From Mycobacteriaceae bacterium (GTDB lineage Bacteria; Actinomycetota; Actinomycetes; Mycobacteriales; Mycobacteriaceae): a stretch of DNA of 64,000 bases. The translations under genes and the position numbers were made by a program. Where the stretch lies: NCBI GenBank assembly GCA_029977845.1, contig JAPOKC010000009.1, positions 1 to 64,000 of the forward strand, written 5' to 3'. Shown here piece by piece: positions 15,796 through 25,356 of the stretch. Every line of letters starts with the position of its first letter. Within the stretch, counting starts at the first letter, position 1. The notes beneath the pieces were generated by a model. It was not told the DNA's origin, ran no database searches, and was given only the letters and a program-made list of their open reading frames with translations.

Positions 15796-18719
15796 GATCC
15801 TCCCGGGTCAGCGCTCACAAGTTGACGGTCTTTCGGGGCCTCGGGTTCCGGCCACGGCTGGGGGATCGGGCGTTGGCGAACCCGTTGCGGCCACCAGAAC
15901 CACTTGCCCATCAGCGCTGCGATCGACGGTGTCATGAGTGACCGTACGACCAGGGTGTCGAACAGCAGGCCCAGGGCGATGGTCGTGCCGACCTGCCCGG
16001 CCACCTTCAGATCGCTGACCAGCATCGCGGCCATGGTGAACGCGAACACCAGGCCGGCCGAGGTCACGACGGTCCCACTGCCGGCCATCGCCCGGATGAT
16101 CCCGGTGTTGATGCCGGCGTGGATCTCCTCTTTGAACCGCGACACCAGCAACAGGTTGTAGTCCGATCCGACGGCCAACAGGATGATGATCGACATCGCG
16201 GTGACGAGCCAGTGCACGGGCAGTCCGATGATGTGCTGCCAGATCAGAACGGTCATACCGAAGGCCGAACCGAGCGAGATGACCACGGTCCCGACGATGA
16301 CGGAGGCGGCGACGACGCTCTGCGTGACGAGCAACATGATGATGAAGATCAGCGCGAGCGCGGAGACCCCGGCGATCAGCAGATCGTAATCGGCGCCGTG
16401 CTGAAGATCGTTGTAGGTCGCGGCGGTGCCGGCCAGGTAGACGCGGGAGCCCTCCAGTGGTGTGCCCTTGATGGACTCGAACGCCTTGTCCTTGATCTTC
16501 TTGATCAGCGTGAGGCCCTCGGGCGTGGCCGGATCACCCTCGTGGGCGATGATGAACCGCACCGACTTCCCGTCCGGCGAGACGAACATGTCCAGGCCGC
16601 GCTTGAACTCCGGGTTGGTGAAGACCTCCGGCGGCAGGTAGAAGGAATCGTCGTTCTTGGAGGCGTCGTATGCCCTGCCCATCGCCGTGGCGTTGTCCTG
16701 CATCGCCTGCATCTGATCCTGCATGCCGTTCATGGTGGACTGCATGGTCAGCATCGTCTTCTTCATGAGTCGCATGTTGTCGATCATCGGAGGCATGACC
16801 GTCAGCAGCTTCGGCATCAGCACGTCCATCCGTTCCATGTCGACGACGGTCGCCTGGAGGTCGTCGCTGAGGGCGTCCATTCCGTCGAGGCTGTCGAAGA
16901 TCGACTTCAGTGCGTCGCACATGGGGATGTCGTAGCAGTGCGGCTCCCAGTAGAGGTAATTGCGGATCGGCCGGAAGAAGTCGTCGAATTCGGCGATGTG
17001 GTCGCGTAATTCGAGAGTGTCGGCGACCATCTGTTTGGTCTGGATCGTCATGTTGTGGGTGAGATCGACCATCTTGCTCATCAGCGCATAGGTGCGCTCC
17101 ATGTTGTCGATGCTGGCTTGGATGTCGTCACCCATCTTGATCATGTCGGCCATCCGGTCCTGGAGATAGGACATGTTGAGCTGCTGGGTGGCACCCGACA
17201 TGCTGATGATGAACGGGATCGAGGTGTGCTCGATGGGCGTGCCCTGCGGACGGGTGATGGCCTGTACCCGGCCGACCCCGGGAATGTGGAAGATGTTCTT
17301 CGCGATCCTGTCGATCACCAGCATGTCGGCCGGATTGCGCAGGTCGTGATTGGTCTCGATCATCAACAGTTCGGGATTCATCCGGGCCTGGGGGAAGTGC
17401 CGGTCGGCGGCCATGTATCCCTCGTTGGCGGGGATGTCGGTGGGCAGATAGTGCCGGTCGTTGTAGTTGGTGCGGTAGGACGGCAGCGCCAGCAGACCGA
17501 CCAGCGCCAGTGCCACCGATGCGACGAGAATCGGTGCGGGCCAACGCACGACGGCTGTGCCGACCCGTCGCCAGGTCCGAGTGTTCATCGTCCGCTTCGG
17601 GTCGAGCAGGCCGAACCTGCCGGCGACGGTGACCACGGCGGGACCGAGGGTCAGCGCAGCGAACACCGCGATCAGCATCCCGATTGACAGAGGGATGCCC
17701 AGTGATTTGAAGTACGGCAACCGGGTGAAGTGCAGACAGAACGTCGCCCCGGCGATGGTGAGGCCGGAGCCGAGGATCACATGCGCGGTGCCGCGGTACA
17801 TGGAGTAATAGGCGGACTCGCGGTTCTCGCCGTTCAGCCGAGCCTCGTGATAACGGCCCAACAGGAAGATCGCATAGTCGGTGGCGGCCGCGATCGCCAG
17901 CGTGGTCAGCAGGCTGACCGCGAAGGTGGACAGGCCGATCAGGTTCACGTGGGCCAGGAACGCGATGACCACCCGGGCCGCGGTGAGTTCGAGGAACACC
18001 ATGAACAACACCAGCAAGACGGTGACCACCGAGCGGTAGACCCACAGCAGCATCACGAAGATGATCGCGATGGTCAGCGCCGTCATGATCGGAACGCTCT
18101 TGTCGCCGGCATAGCGCTGGTCGTGGCTCAGCGCGGTGGGTCCGGTGACATACGCCTTCAGTCCCGGCGGTGGGGAACTGTTCTTCACGATGGCGCTGAT
18201 CGCTTCGATCGACTCGTTGGCCAGTGTCTGGCCCTGGTTGCCGGCCAGGTAGAGCTGAACGTAGGCGGCCTTGCCGTCCGCGCTCTGTGCGCCGCGTGCG
18301 GTCAGCGGGTCGCCCCAGAAGTCCTGGATGTGCTGAACGTGCTTGGTGTCCGCGCGCAGTTTCCTGATCAGGTCGTCGTAGTACTGGTGAGCTTCCCGGC
18401 CCAGCGGCTTGTCACTTTCCAGGAGCACCATCGCCGAACTGTTGGAGCTGAACTCCTCGAAGTTCTTGCCGATCCGCTTCATCGCCTTCATCGACGGCGC
18501 ATCCTCGGGCGACAGCGACACCGTTCGTTCCCTGGCGACATCTTCCAGATTCGGCACGGTGACGCTGAGCACCACCGTCAGTCCCACCCAGGCGAGGATG
18601 ACCAGCACGGCGAATTTCCGGATGAATCGCGGCAGCCCGGGGCGGGGGCCGGTGTAGGGCTCGGGGTTCTCGGGGACGGCAGGGCTGGCGGACTTCTCAC
18701 GCCTCACCAGCTTGACCAT
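15792..18719 (-). CDS. MmpL-family RND transporter (MmpL4/5-like)
   Basis: A 975-aa inner-membrane transporter with two RND halves. TM1 is near residue 40, a first periplasmic domain follows, then TM2-6 including the proton-relay helix [19 protein letters not shown]. The second periplasmic domain has a long Met-rich coiled coil (about 500-690) with a cysteine pair at PHCYDIPMC, then TM8-12 with [16 protein letters not shown]. The long coiled coil is the mark of the MmpL4/MmpL5 siderophore or lipid exporters. No mmpS gene is adjacent. The ATG at 18719 has GGGGAA five bases upstream; a TTG 12 codons earlier is possible. The DUF5078 gene follows with ATGA overlap. Confidence 0.92.
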   Translation of the reverse strand: MVKLVRREKSASPAVPENPEPYTGPRPGLPRFIRKFAVLVILAWVGLTVVLSVTVPNLEDVARERTVSLSPEDAPSMKAMKRIGKNFEEFSSNSSAMVLLESDKPLGREAHQYYDDLIRKLRADTKHVQHIQDFWGDPLTARGAQSADGKAAYVQLYLAGNQGQTLANESIEAISAIVKNSSPPPGLKAYVTGPTALSHDQRYAGDKSVPIMTALTIAIIFVMLLWVYRSVVTVLLVLFMVFLELTAARVVIAFLAHVNLIGLSTFAVSLLTTLAIAAATDYAIFLLGRYHEARLNGENRESAYYSMYRGTAHVILGSGLTIAGATFCLHFTRLPYFKSLGIPLSIGMLIAVFAALTLGPAVVTVAGRFGLLDPKRTMNTRTWRRVGTAVVRWPAPILVASVALALVGLLALPSYRTNYNDRHYLPTDIPANEGYMAADRHFPQARMNPELLMIETNHDLRNPADMLVIDRIAKNIFHIPGVGRVQAITRPQGTPIEHTSIPFIISMSGATQQLNMSYLQDRMADMIKMGDDIQASIDNMERTYALMSKMVDLTHNMTIQTKQMVADTLELRDHIAEFDDFFRPIRNYLYWEPHCYDIPMCDALKSIFDSLDGMDALSDDLQATVVDMERMDVLMPKLLTVMPPMIDNMRLMKKTMLTMQSTMNGMQDQMQAMQDNATAMGRAYDASKNDDSFYLPPEVFTNPEFKRGLDMFVSPDGKSVRFIIAHEGDPATPEGLTLIKKIKDKAFESIKGTPLEGSRVYLAGTAATYNDLQHGADYDLLIAGVSALALIFIIMLLVTQSVVAASVIVGTVVISLGSAFGMTVLIWQHIIGLPVHWLVTAMSIIILLAVGSDYNLLLVSRFKEEIHAGINTGIIRAMAGSGTVVTSAGLVFAFTMAAMLVSDLKVAGQVGTTIALGLLFDTLVVRSLMTPSIAALMGKWFWWPQRVRQRPIPQPWPEPEAPKDRQLVSADPGGS

Positions 18720-18782
18720 TGGATTCCCCGCGATCGTGGATGTAATACCGCCCAAAGATTAGCCTATGTAACTGTTCGGCAT

Positions 18783-18788
18783 ACAATC
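18783..18788 (+). promoter_or_regulatory. -10 element for leaderless DUF732 gene
   Basis: TACAAT is followed by six bases and the ATG at 18795, the geometry expected for a leaderless transcript. The whole MmpL-DUF732 divergent spacer is only 75 bp (18720-18794). Confidence 0.45.
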
Positions 18789-18794
18789 GGCGCC

Positions 18795-19130
18795 ATGGGC
18801 ATTGCGAGGCGGTCTTTGGTGGCAATCGGTGCGGTGATGGTGGCGGTCGGCACGGCTGCCACGGCCCAGGCCGATCCTGACGTCGACTTCGCCAACGAGT
18901 TGCACGGCTACGGCATCTACGGGCAGCGCGACTACAACGCCTGGCTGGCCAAGATCACCTGTAAGCGGCTCGACCGGGGCGTCGACAGCGACGCCTACGC
19001 CTCCGAGTCCTTCGTCGCGCAGAACCTGCCCCGCAACACCACGCAGTCCCAGGCCTGGCAGTTCCTCGGCTCCGCGCTGAGCATCTACTGCCCCGAGCAC
19101 ATCAACGTGCTGCAGGCCGCGGCTCAGTAG
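18795..19130 (+). CDS. exported DUF732 protein
   Basis: A 111-aa protein with a signal peptide cleaved near TAQADPD. The mature part fits DUF732: DVDFANELHGYGIYG, then a Cys in ITCKRL, a Gln/Asn/Thr-rich helix and a second Cys in SIYCPEH, probably forming one disulfide. These small helical proteins are numerous in mycobacteria and their function is unknown. The ATG at 18795 is preferred because a TACAAT hexamer lies six bases upstream and the open frame before it runs through the MmpL gene on the other strand. Confidence 0.82.
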   Translation: MGIARRSLVAIGAVMVAVGTAATAQADPDVDFANELHGYGIYGQRDYNAWLAKITCKRLDRGVDSDAYASESFVAQNLPRNTTQSQAWQFLGSALSIYCPEHINVLQAAAQ

Positions 19131-19140
19131 GGCCCATCCG

Positions 19141-19590
19141 GTGGCCCGCTCGGTCGAGCGGACGGTCACAGACCACATCCCCGCCCCGCCGGATGAGGTC
19201 CGCGCGCATTATGTCGACCTGACCAACCTGGCAGTCGTGCACCCGCTGATCACCTCGGTCGAGATGATCGGGGAAACGGCGGACGACGATGGCCACCGGC
19301 GGACCTACCGCATCAAAGACCTTGTGCCGGTGGGCTTTCTGAAGCTGCCGATCGCCTACACCGCGGTCATGCAGGTGCCCGCCCGGGGACCGGTCACATC
19401 CCAGGCCTTCCAATTCCCCGGCATCCGGTTGCAGTCGCGGGTGTCCTTCGACCCCGCCGGCGCCGGGACGCAACTCACCGAGGTGATCCGGATCAGCGCG
19501 CCGCGGCCGCTGCTCGGACTGACCGTGCGCCGGGCTGTCGCCGCCCACAGCGAGATGCTGGCGGGCCTGCGCCGGCACTTCGGTGGCTAG
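19141..19590 (+). CDS. SRPBCC-fold (polyketide cyclase/dehydrase-like) protein
   Basis: A 149-aa protein with the START/SRPBCC pattern: an N-terminal strand ERTVTDHIPAPPDEVRAHYVDLTN, central strands including RTYRIKDLVPVGFLKL and SRVSFDPAGAGTQLTEVIRI, and a long C-terminal helix AVAAHSEMLAGLRRHFGG. It would bind a hydrophobic ligand; the ligand is unknown. The GTG start lies 10 bp after the DUF732 stop, so co-transcription is likely. The C-terminus faces the convergent SDR gene with a 5-bp gap. Confidence 0.75.
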   Translation: MARSVERTVTDHIPAPPDEVRAHYVDLTNLAVVHPLITSVEMIGETADDDGHRRTYRIKDLVPVGFLKLPIAYTAVMQVPARGPVTSQAFQFPGIRLQSRVSFDPAGAGTQLTEVIRISAPRPLLGLTVRRAVAAHSEMLAGLRRHFGG

Positions 19591-19595
19591 CCGGC

Positions 19596-20345
19596 TCAGC
19601 CGGCCAATTTCCCATTGTCGATCTCGTAGACCGCGCCGTGCACGGCGGAGGCCTCGTCGCCGGCCAGGAACGCGATGACATTGGCCACATCGGCGGGGTC
19701 CATCAGCCCGCGCGGCGCGGCGATCCGCATGATCAGCTTGTAGTCGGCGTTGTCGGGGGCGCTGAACTCGGTCGCCTGCGGCGTCAGCATCCCGCCGGGG
19801 CAGACCACGTTGACCCGCAGGCGTTCGCGGGTGTACTCGACGGCCAGCGCCCGGGTCAGTCCGACCAGTCCGTGTTTGGCCGAGCAGTAGCCGGCGGAGT
19901 ACACCTCGCCCTCCACGCCGGCCACCGAGGAGACGTTGACGATGTTGCCGCCGCCGAGCAGATGCGGGATCGCGGCGCGGCACAGGTAGAACGGCGCGCT
20001 GAGGTTCACCGCCAGGTCGTAGGCCCACTGCTCGTCGGTGACACCGGGGGTGTGCCGCATCCGGTGGAATCCGGCGTTGTTCACCAGGACGTCGAGCCGG
20101 CCGAATCGGGCAACGCACTGTTCGACCGCGTCGCTGCAGGCCTGCGGACTGGTGATGTCGACCGAGGCGAAGACCCCGCCCGGGACGGTCTCGAACACCT
20201 CGGCCATCCGTTCGCTGTCCCGGGCGATGCCGAAGACCCGGGCCCCCTGCTGGGCGAACAGCCTGGCTGTCGCCGCGCCGAGCCCGGAGGACACCCCGGT
20301 GATCAGCGCTACTTTTCCGTCAAGCCGTCCGCCTGGATGTGTCAT
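19596..20345 (-). CDS. short-chain dehydrogenase/reductase (SDR)
   Basis: A 249-aa classical SDR with TGVSSGLG as cofactor motif, NNAGFH, catalytic Ser in VNVSSVAGV and the catalytic YCSAK. An Asp at the end of beta-3 is not evident, so cofactor preference is unclear. Substrate unknown. The ATG at 20345 gives the standard N-terminus; a longer start is possible but adds non-family residues. It is divergent from crtE across 116 bp, so the carotenoid promoter lies between them. Confidence 0.88.
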   Translation of the reverse strand: MTHPGGRLDGKVALITGVSSGLGAATARLFAQQGARVFGIARDSERMAEVFETVPGGVFASVDITSPQACSDAVEQCVARFGRLDVLVNNAGFHRMRHTPGVTDEQWAYDLAVNLSAPFYLCRAAIPHLLGGGNIVNVSSVAGVEGEVYSAGYCSAKHGLVGLTRALAVEYTRERLRVNVVCPGGMLTPQATEFSAPDNADYKLIMRIAAPRGLMDPADVANVIAFLAGDEASAVHGAVYEIDNGKLAG

Positions 20346-20461
20346 GCGGGAGAAATTACGCGAGAGTGACCCATAGCGGCCCGGATGTGCGCTCCCCGGG
20401 CGCATCGGATTGAATGGTGACAGAGGCCTTAGGGTGACCTGAGTTGGAGGAGGGGAGGCCG

Positions 20462-21574
20462 ATGCGAGCGATCGCCGAGGACTACCCGACAGCCGCCTCG
20501 TCGTTTGCCGAGTTCGATTGCTGGCGGGATGCGGTGCGCACCGCCGCCCTCGACCACGTCGCGGAGTTCGTCGACACGCGCTGCCTGCCGCAGCTGCGGC
20601 GCACCGGGATCGATATCGCCCCCGACGTGCTGACCGGCCTGCTGGACGGCGGCAAATGCCTGCGCTCGACCTTCATGTACCTGGGCTGGCTGTGCGGCGC
20701 CGAAACCGATCCGGAAACCGACACCGCCGCCCTACGTGCTTCGGCCGCTCTGGAACTTCTGCAGGCCTTCGCCCTGCTGCAGGACGACGTGATGGACGAC
20801 TCGCCGCTGCGCCGCGGCCGTCCGGCGGCTCATGTCCAATTCGCCGACTGGCACCGGCGGCGACAGCTGTCCGGATCCCGCGAGCGCTTCGGTGCGTCGA
20901 TTGCCGTCCTGCTGTCGGATCTGTGCCTGGTCTGGGCCGAACAGATGATGCGGGAAAGTGGCTTACCGGTCGCAGCCCTGACCCGGGCCTGGCCGCACTA
21001 CGACGCGATGCGGGTGGAACTGGCCGTCGGGCAGTTCGCCGACGTGGCCAATGACGCCGGTGCGATGCCCACCCTGGAGGCAGTGCTGGATGTGGCCCGC
21101 AGAAAGTCGGGCAACTACACCGTGCGCCGCCCGCTGGAGATCGGCGCTGCCGCGGCGGGGCGCGAAGACCTGCTCGAGGCGCTGGGCGGCTACGGAGCCG
21201 CCGTCGGTGAGGCGTTCCAGCTTCGTGACGACCTGCTGGGGGTGTTCGGCTCGCCCGAACTGACCGGCAAGCCGGCCGGCGGGGATCTCGCCGAGCGCAA
21301 GGCCACCAGCATCGTGGTGGCGGCGCAGCGGATGGCCGCCCCGGACGTCCGTGTCCAGTTCGACGAGCTGATGAAGACCGGCGACCTCACCGAGTCCGAT
21401 ATCGAACGCTGGCGTGCCCTCATCCTGGGCACCGGGGCGGTGGACCGCATCGAGGACATGATCACAACGCGGGTGACCGCGGCCGACGAACACCTCGCCC
21501 ACAGCCGGATCTCCGAACCGGTACGAGGCGCACTGACCGAGATGGCGGCGGTGTGCACGAGGCGGGCCACTTGA
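20462..21574 (+). CDS. crtE: geranylgeranyl diphosphate synthase (polyprenyl synthetase), CrtE
   Basis: A 370-aa trans-prenyltransferase making the C20 precursor of carotenoids. The first aspartate-rich motif is LLQDDVMDDSPLRRG and the second FQLRDDLLGVFG; the GGKCLRSTF substrate region is intact. Length fits the family. The ATG at 20462 has a very strong GGAGGAGGGG site. It is first gene of a same-strand run through 28993 containing the full pathway to an aromatic carotenoid, so a carotenoid-dedicated role is well supported by context. Confidence 0.92.
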   Translation: MRAIAEDYPTAASSFAEFDCWRDAVRTAALDHVAEFVDTRCLPQLRRTGIDIAPDVLTGLLDGGKCLRSTFMYLGWLCGAETDPETDTAALRASAALELLQAFALLQDDVMDDSPLRRGRPAAHVQFADWHRRRQLSGSRERFGASIAVLLSDLCLVWAEQMMRESGLPVAALTRAWPHYDAMRVELAVGQFADVANDAGAMPTLEAVLDVARRKSGNYTVRRPLEIGAAAAGREDLLEALGGYGAAVGEAFQLRDDLLGVFGSPELTGKPAGGDLAERKATSIVVAAQRMAAPDVRVQFDELMKTGDLTESDIERWRALILGTGAVDRIEDMITTRVTAADEHLAHSRISEPVRGALTEMAAVCTRRAT

Positions 21575-21586
21575 GATGAGGATCCG

Positions 21587-23107
21587 ATGATGCGAACGGT
21601 GCCGGGCGCGACCGACCACGTCGTGGTGGTGGGTGCGGGCCTGTCGGGGCTCTCGGCGGCGCTGCAGCTTGCCGGACAGGGACGTTCGGTGACCGTCGTC
21701 GAGCGCTACGGGTTTCCGGGCGGGCGGGTCGGCCAGGCGGACATCCGCGGCTACCGCATTGACACCGGAGCCACCGTGCTCACGATGCCCGACATCATCG
21801 AGGAGGCGTTCAACGCCGTCGGCGCCTCGATGAAGGACCACCTGGAACTCATTCCGCTGAACCCGGCCTACCGGGCCTCGTTCGCCGACGGCAGCTCGTT
21901 GGACGTCAGCACGGATGCGGCCGAGATGACCGCCGCCATCGAGGCTTTCGCGGGCGCTCAGCAGGCAATCGGTTATCAGAAGCTGCGCCAATGGCTCACC
22001 GAGCTGTACAAGCTGGAGATCGAGGGATTCATCGGAGCGAATTTCAACTCCCCGCTGTCGCTGCTCACCCCGCAGCTGGCCCGGCTGGCGGCGATCGGCG
22101 GGTTCCGGCGCTGGGAGAAGATGGTGCGCCGGTTCATCACCGATGAACGGGTGCAGCGCATCTTCACCTTCCAGGCGCTCTACGCCGGAGTGCCACCGCA
22201 ACACGCGCTGGCCGCCTATGCGGTGATCGCCTACATGGACACCGTCGCCGGGGTGTACTTCCCGCGCGGCGGGATGCGTGCGCTTCCGGAGGCCCTGGCT
22301 GCGGCTGCCGCTCAGGCCGGCGTGCAGTTCCGGTACTCGACCAGCGTGACGGAACTGGAGCGATCGGGGTCACGCGTCACGGCGGTGTGCACCGACTCCG
22401 GTGACCGTATCGCTTGCGACGCAGTGGTTCTGACCACCGAATTGCCGCTGACCTATCAGTTGCTGGGGCGATCGCCACGCCGCCCGATCACGATGCGGCC
22501 GTCGCCCTCGGCGGTGGTGATGCATGTGGGCGTGCCGGCGGTCGGTGACAAGCTGGCTCATCACAACATCAGTTTCGGCGGCAAATGGTCGCAGACCTTC
22601 GACGAGATCATCGTCGACGGCACACTGATGAGTGATCCGTCCCTGCTCGTCACCATGCCCACCGCCGGTGACCCGACATTGGCGCCGGCCGGACGCGATC
22701 TGCTCTACGTTCTGGCGCCGTGCCCGAATCTGGACGTGGGCAAGATCAATTGGGCCGCGCACGGCGACACCTACGCCCACGAGATGCTCGCCACCGCTGC
22801 CCAGCGGCTGCTGCCCGGGCTGGATCGCGACGCCGACATCCTCGATGTCGTCACCCCGGCGGATTGGGCCCGCCAGGGTATGACGGCCGGCACGCCGTTC
22901 GCGCTGGCGCACACGTTCTCCCAGACCGGGCCGTTCCGGCCGGCCAATCTGGTGCGCGGTATCGACAATGCGGTCCTGGCCGGCGGATCGACGGTGCCGG
23001 GCGTGGGTGTGCCCACCGCCCTGCTGTCCGGCCGGCTGGCCGCCCAGCGAATCACCGGTCCGGCCGGTGACCGATCGGGCACCCGAACCATCGGGGTGAC
23101 GACGTGA
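21587..23107 (+). CDS. crtI: phytoene desaturase, CrtI
   Basis: A 506-aa FAD-dependent desaturase converting phytoene to lycopene. The N-terminal dinucleotide motif is VVVVGAGLSGLSAALQLAGQ, then ERYGFPGGRVGQ. The C-terminal FAD-contact segment is AGGSTVPGVGVPTALLSGRLAA. It starts 12 bp after crtE; either of two adjacent ATGs (21587 or 21590) could be used. Its stop overlaps the crtB start (GTGA). Confidence 0.92.
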   Translation: MMRTVPGATDHVVVVGAGLSGLSAALQLAGQGRSVTVVERYGFPGGRVGQADIRGYRIDTGATVLTMPDIIEEAFNAVGASMKDHLELIPLNPAYRASFADGSSLDVSTDAAEMTAAIEAFAGAQQAIGYQKLRQWLTELYKLEIEGFIGANFNSPLSLLTPQLARLAAIGGFRRWEKMVRRFITDERVQRIFTFQALYAGVPPQHALAAYAVIAYMDTVAGVYFPRGGMRALPEALAAAAAQAGVQFRYSTSVTELERSGSRVTAVCTDSGDRIACDAVVLTTELPLTYQLLGRSPRRPITMRPSPSAVVMHVGVPAVGDKLAHHNISFGGKWSQTFDEIIVDGTLMSDPSLLVTMPTAGDPTLAPAGRDLLYVLAPCPNLDVGKINWAAHGDTYAHEMLATAAQRLLPGLDRDADILDVVTPADWARQGMTAGTPFALAHTFSQTGPFRPANLVRGIDNAVLAGGSTVPGVGVPTALLSGRLAAQRITGPAGDRSGTRTIGVTT

Positions 23108-24024
23108 TCCACACCGAACTGCAGGCCGCGGGTATTGACGACGAACGTCTTCGCGAGTCCTATCGCTACTGCCGCAAGCTCAACGCCGAACACGGCCGCA
23201 CGTACTTTCTGGCCACCCGGCTGCTGGCGCCGTCGCAGCGCCCGGCCGTGCACGCGCTGTACGGCTTCGCCCGGTACGCCGACGATATCCTCGACGACTT
23301 GAACTCCGATGCCCCGGTGTCCGAGCGCGCGGAACGTCTGGAACAGCTGGCGGCGAAGTTCTTCGAAGGCGCCGACGACGTGCCGGTGCTGCCGGCGGTG
23401 CTGCACACGGCCCGCACGTACAACATCCCGCTGACCCTGTTCGACGACTTCCTAGCGTCCATGCGGATGGATCTGACCGTGACCGACTATCCCGACCGGC
23501 CCGCACTGAACCGGTACATGCGCGGATCGGCGGAGGTGATCGGACTGCAGATGCTGCCCATCCTGGGAACGGTCGGTCCGCTGCGCGATGCCGAACCGTA
23601 CGCCGAGGCGTTGGGACAGGCCTTCCAACTGACCAACTTCCTGCGCGACATCAACGAGGACCTCGAGCGAAACCGGGTCTACCTGCCCGCCGACGAACTG
23701 GCCTCGTTCGGTGTCGACCGGGAGTTGCTGACCTGGTGTCAGACCAACCGGCAGACCGAGCCGCGGGTGCGCGCGGCACTGGTGGCACAGCATGCCGAGA
23801 CCCGCAAGATCTACCGGATGGCCGAAAAGGGCATCGCACTGCTGGCGCCGGAGTCGCGGCCCTGTGTCCGGGCGGCGTTCACGCTGTATTCGGAGATCCT
23901 CGACCGGATCGAGGAGATCGACTTCGACGTGTTCAACCAGCGCGCAACGGTCGGGAAGGCCCGTCGGCTTCAGGTGCTCGTCACCGGGTTGGTCCGGGCC
24001 AGGCGGGCGCGGAGCGCGCGCTGA
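23104..24024 (+). CDS. crtB: phytoene synthase, CrtB
   Basis: A 306-aa squalene/phytoene synthase condensing two geranylgeranyl diphosphates. The two aspartate-rich motifs are FARYADDILDD and FLRDINEDLERNRVYLP. The GTG start at 23104 overlaps crtI by 4 bp and the stop overlaps the crtYc ATG by one base (TGATG), so all three are translationally coupled. Confidence 0.94.
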   Translation: MIHTELQAAGIDDERLRESYRYCRKLNAEHGRTYFLATRLLAPSQRPAVHALYGFARYADDILDDLNSDAPVSERAERLEQLAAKFFEGADDVPVLPAVLHTARTYNIPLTLFDDFLASMRMDLTVTDYPDRPALNRYMRGSAEVIGLQMLPILGTVGPLRDAEPYAEALGQAFQLTNFLRDINEDLERNRVYLPADELASFGVDRELLTWCQTNRQTEPRVRAALVAQHAETRKIYRMAEKGIALLAPESRPCVRAAFTLYSEILDRIEEIDFDVFNQRATVGKARRLQVLVTGLVRARRARSAR

Positions 24025-24338
24025 TGGATCGCTGGCAATACCTGTTGCTGCTTGGCGGGTGCGTACTGATCACCCTGCCGCTGGAGATCTTCGGCGAGGG
24101 CGTCTACCGTCAACCGCTGCGTCTGCTCCGGGCGCTGGCTCCGGTGGCGCTGGTCTTCCTGGTCTGGGACGCGATCGCGATCGCGTTTCACGTCTGGCAC
24201 TACAACCCGCGCTATGTCAGTGGAATCAACGTCCCGTTCATGCCACTGGAGGAGTTGCTCTTCTTCATCATCATCCCGCTGTGCGGGCTGCTGACCTACT
24301 CCGCGGTCAGCGCCATCCTCAAGATGGTGCGCCGGTGA
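24024..24338 (+). CDS. crtYc: lycopene cyclase subunit CrtYc
   Basis: A 104-aa membrane protein with three hydrophobic helices and the conserved PLEE motif in FMPLEELLFF, typical of the first subunit of the heterodimeric lycopene cyclase of actinobacteria. With CrtYd it forms beta rings on lycopene. It begins at ATG 24024 inside the crtB stop and ends overlapping crtYd by 4 bp. Confidence 0.9.
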   Translation: MDRWQYLLLLGGCVLITLPLEIFGEGVYRQPLRLLRALAPVALVFLVWDAIAIAFHVWHYNPRYVSGINVPFMPLEELLFFIIIPLCGLLTYSAVSAILKMVRR

Positions 24339-24646
24339 GTGGACTGGGCTACACGCTGCCCGCAGTTGTCGCAGTCGCGGTGGTCTGTGTGCTGGAATTG
24401 GCGGTGTTGCGCACCGGCCTGTTCCGCAAGCCGGCCTATTGGATATCAATGGTGATCGTGATGGGTTTCCAGATACTGACCGACGGGTGGCTGACCAAAC
24501 TGTCCGCGCCGATCGTCATCTACAACGAGACGCACACGTCCGGGCTCCGTTTCCCGTGGGACATCCCGGTCGAGGACTTCCTGTTCGGCTGGGCTCTGGT
24601 GACCGCGGTGCTGCTGCTCTGGGTGAAGCAGGGACAGACGCGGTGA
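24335..24646 (+). CDS. crtYd: lycopene cyclase subunit CrtYd
   Basis: A 103-aa membrane protein with three helices and the PVED motif (FPWDIPVEDFLFGW) that mirrors the PLEE of CrtYc. The second half of the heterodimeric beta-cyclase. The GTG at 24335 overlaps the crtYc stop. No separate CrtY-type cyclase is present, so this pair must supply ring formation. Confidence 0.9.
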   Translation: MSGLGYTLPAVVAVAVVCVLELAVLRTGLFRKPAYWISMVIVMGFQILTDGWLTKLSAPIVIYNETHTSGLRFPWDIPVEDFLFGWALVTAVLLLWVKQGQTR

Positions 24647-25356
24647 CCACAGGTCTACCGAGAGCGCAGGTTCCCGGCGCCTTCGACATCGGCGCGAAGG
24701 CGTACGACCGGCTGGTCGGAGCCAACCCCGGCTACCACAACCACCTGCGGATGTCGGCCCGGCGGATGCGGATTCCCGACGGAGGCCGCGGACTACGGCT
24801 GCTCGATGCCGGATGCGGCACCGGGGCCTCGACCGCCGCTCTGCTCGAGGCCGCTCCGCATGCCGAGATCGTGGCGGTGGACGCCTCGGCCGGAATGCTC
24901 GAACAGGCCGCCGCGAAGTCCTGGCCCGACACCGTGCGTTTCGTGCACACCCCGATCGAGGGACTCGCCGCCGCCGGAGTGACGGGACCGTTCGACGGAA
25001 TCCTGGCCGCGTACCTGGTGCGCAATCTGGCCGACCCGGACGCCCAGCTGCACCGGTTCCGAGAGTTGCTCCGGCCCGGCGCCACTCTGGCGGTGCACGA
25101 GTACTCGGTGGCGGATTCGAAAGCCGCGCAGGCGGTCTGGAACGCGGTGTGCTGGGCCATCATCATTCCGGCCGGCCGACGACAGACCGGGGACAGCACG
25201 CTCTACCGGCATCTGTGGCGCAGTGTGAACACCTTCGACGGGGCGGCGGACTTCCAGCGCCGTCTGGTGGCGGCCGGTTTCTCGGGAGTGCACAGCGAGA
25301 CCATGCCTGGCTGGCAGCGCAATATCGTGCACACCTTCCTGGGGGACGCGCCGTGA
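24643..25356 (+). CDS. SAM-dependent methyltransferase, CrtT-like
   Basis: A 237-aa class I methyltransferase. The SAM motif I is LLDAGCGTGAS, with the acidic residue of motif II in IVAVDAS, and a UbiE-like C-terminus (GRRQTGDSTLYRHLWRSV). The position between the cyclase and crtU matches crtT in Streptomyces crtY-crtT-crtU clusters, whose precise role is unsettled. The GTG at 24643 overlaps crtYd by 4 bp and the stop overlaps crtU by 4 bp. Carotenoid or quinone methylation are both possible. Confidence 0.8.
   Translation: MTTGLPRAQVPGAFDIGAKAYDRLVGANPGYHNHLRMSARRMRIPDGGRGLRLLDAGCGTGASTAALLEAAPHAEIVAVDASAGMLEQAAAKSWPDTVRFVHTPIEGLAAAGVTGPFDGILAAYLVRNLADPDAQLHRFRELLRPGATLAVHEYSVADSKAAQAVWNAVCWAIIIPAGRRQTGDSTLYRHLWRSVNTFDGAADFQRRLVAAGFSGVHSETMPGWQRNIVHTFLGDAP

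Noticed and set aside
16119..17009. Long open frame antisense to the MmpL gene
   Set aside because: Same composition artefact; no ribosome site, no motif, and the opposite strand is a full MmpL protein.
18754..18772. Possible IdeR iron box between the MmpL and DUF732 genes
   Set aside because: Only about 11 of 19 positions match the consensus and the right half is poor; real sites usually match much better. Not enough to call iron regulation.
20346..20461. Light- or B12-responsive operator (CarH/LitR-type) upstream of crtE
   Set aside because: An imperfect GTGCGC...GGCGCA symmetry is visible, but it does not match a motif I can name and no MerR-type regulator lies in the window.
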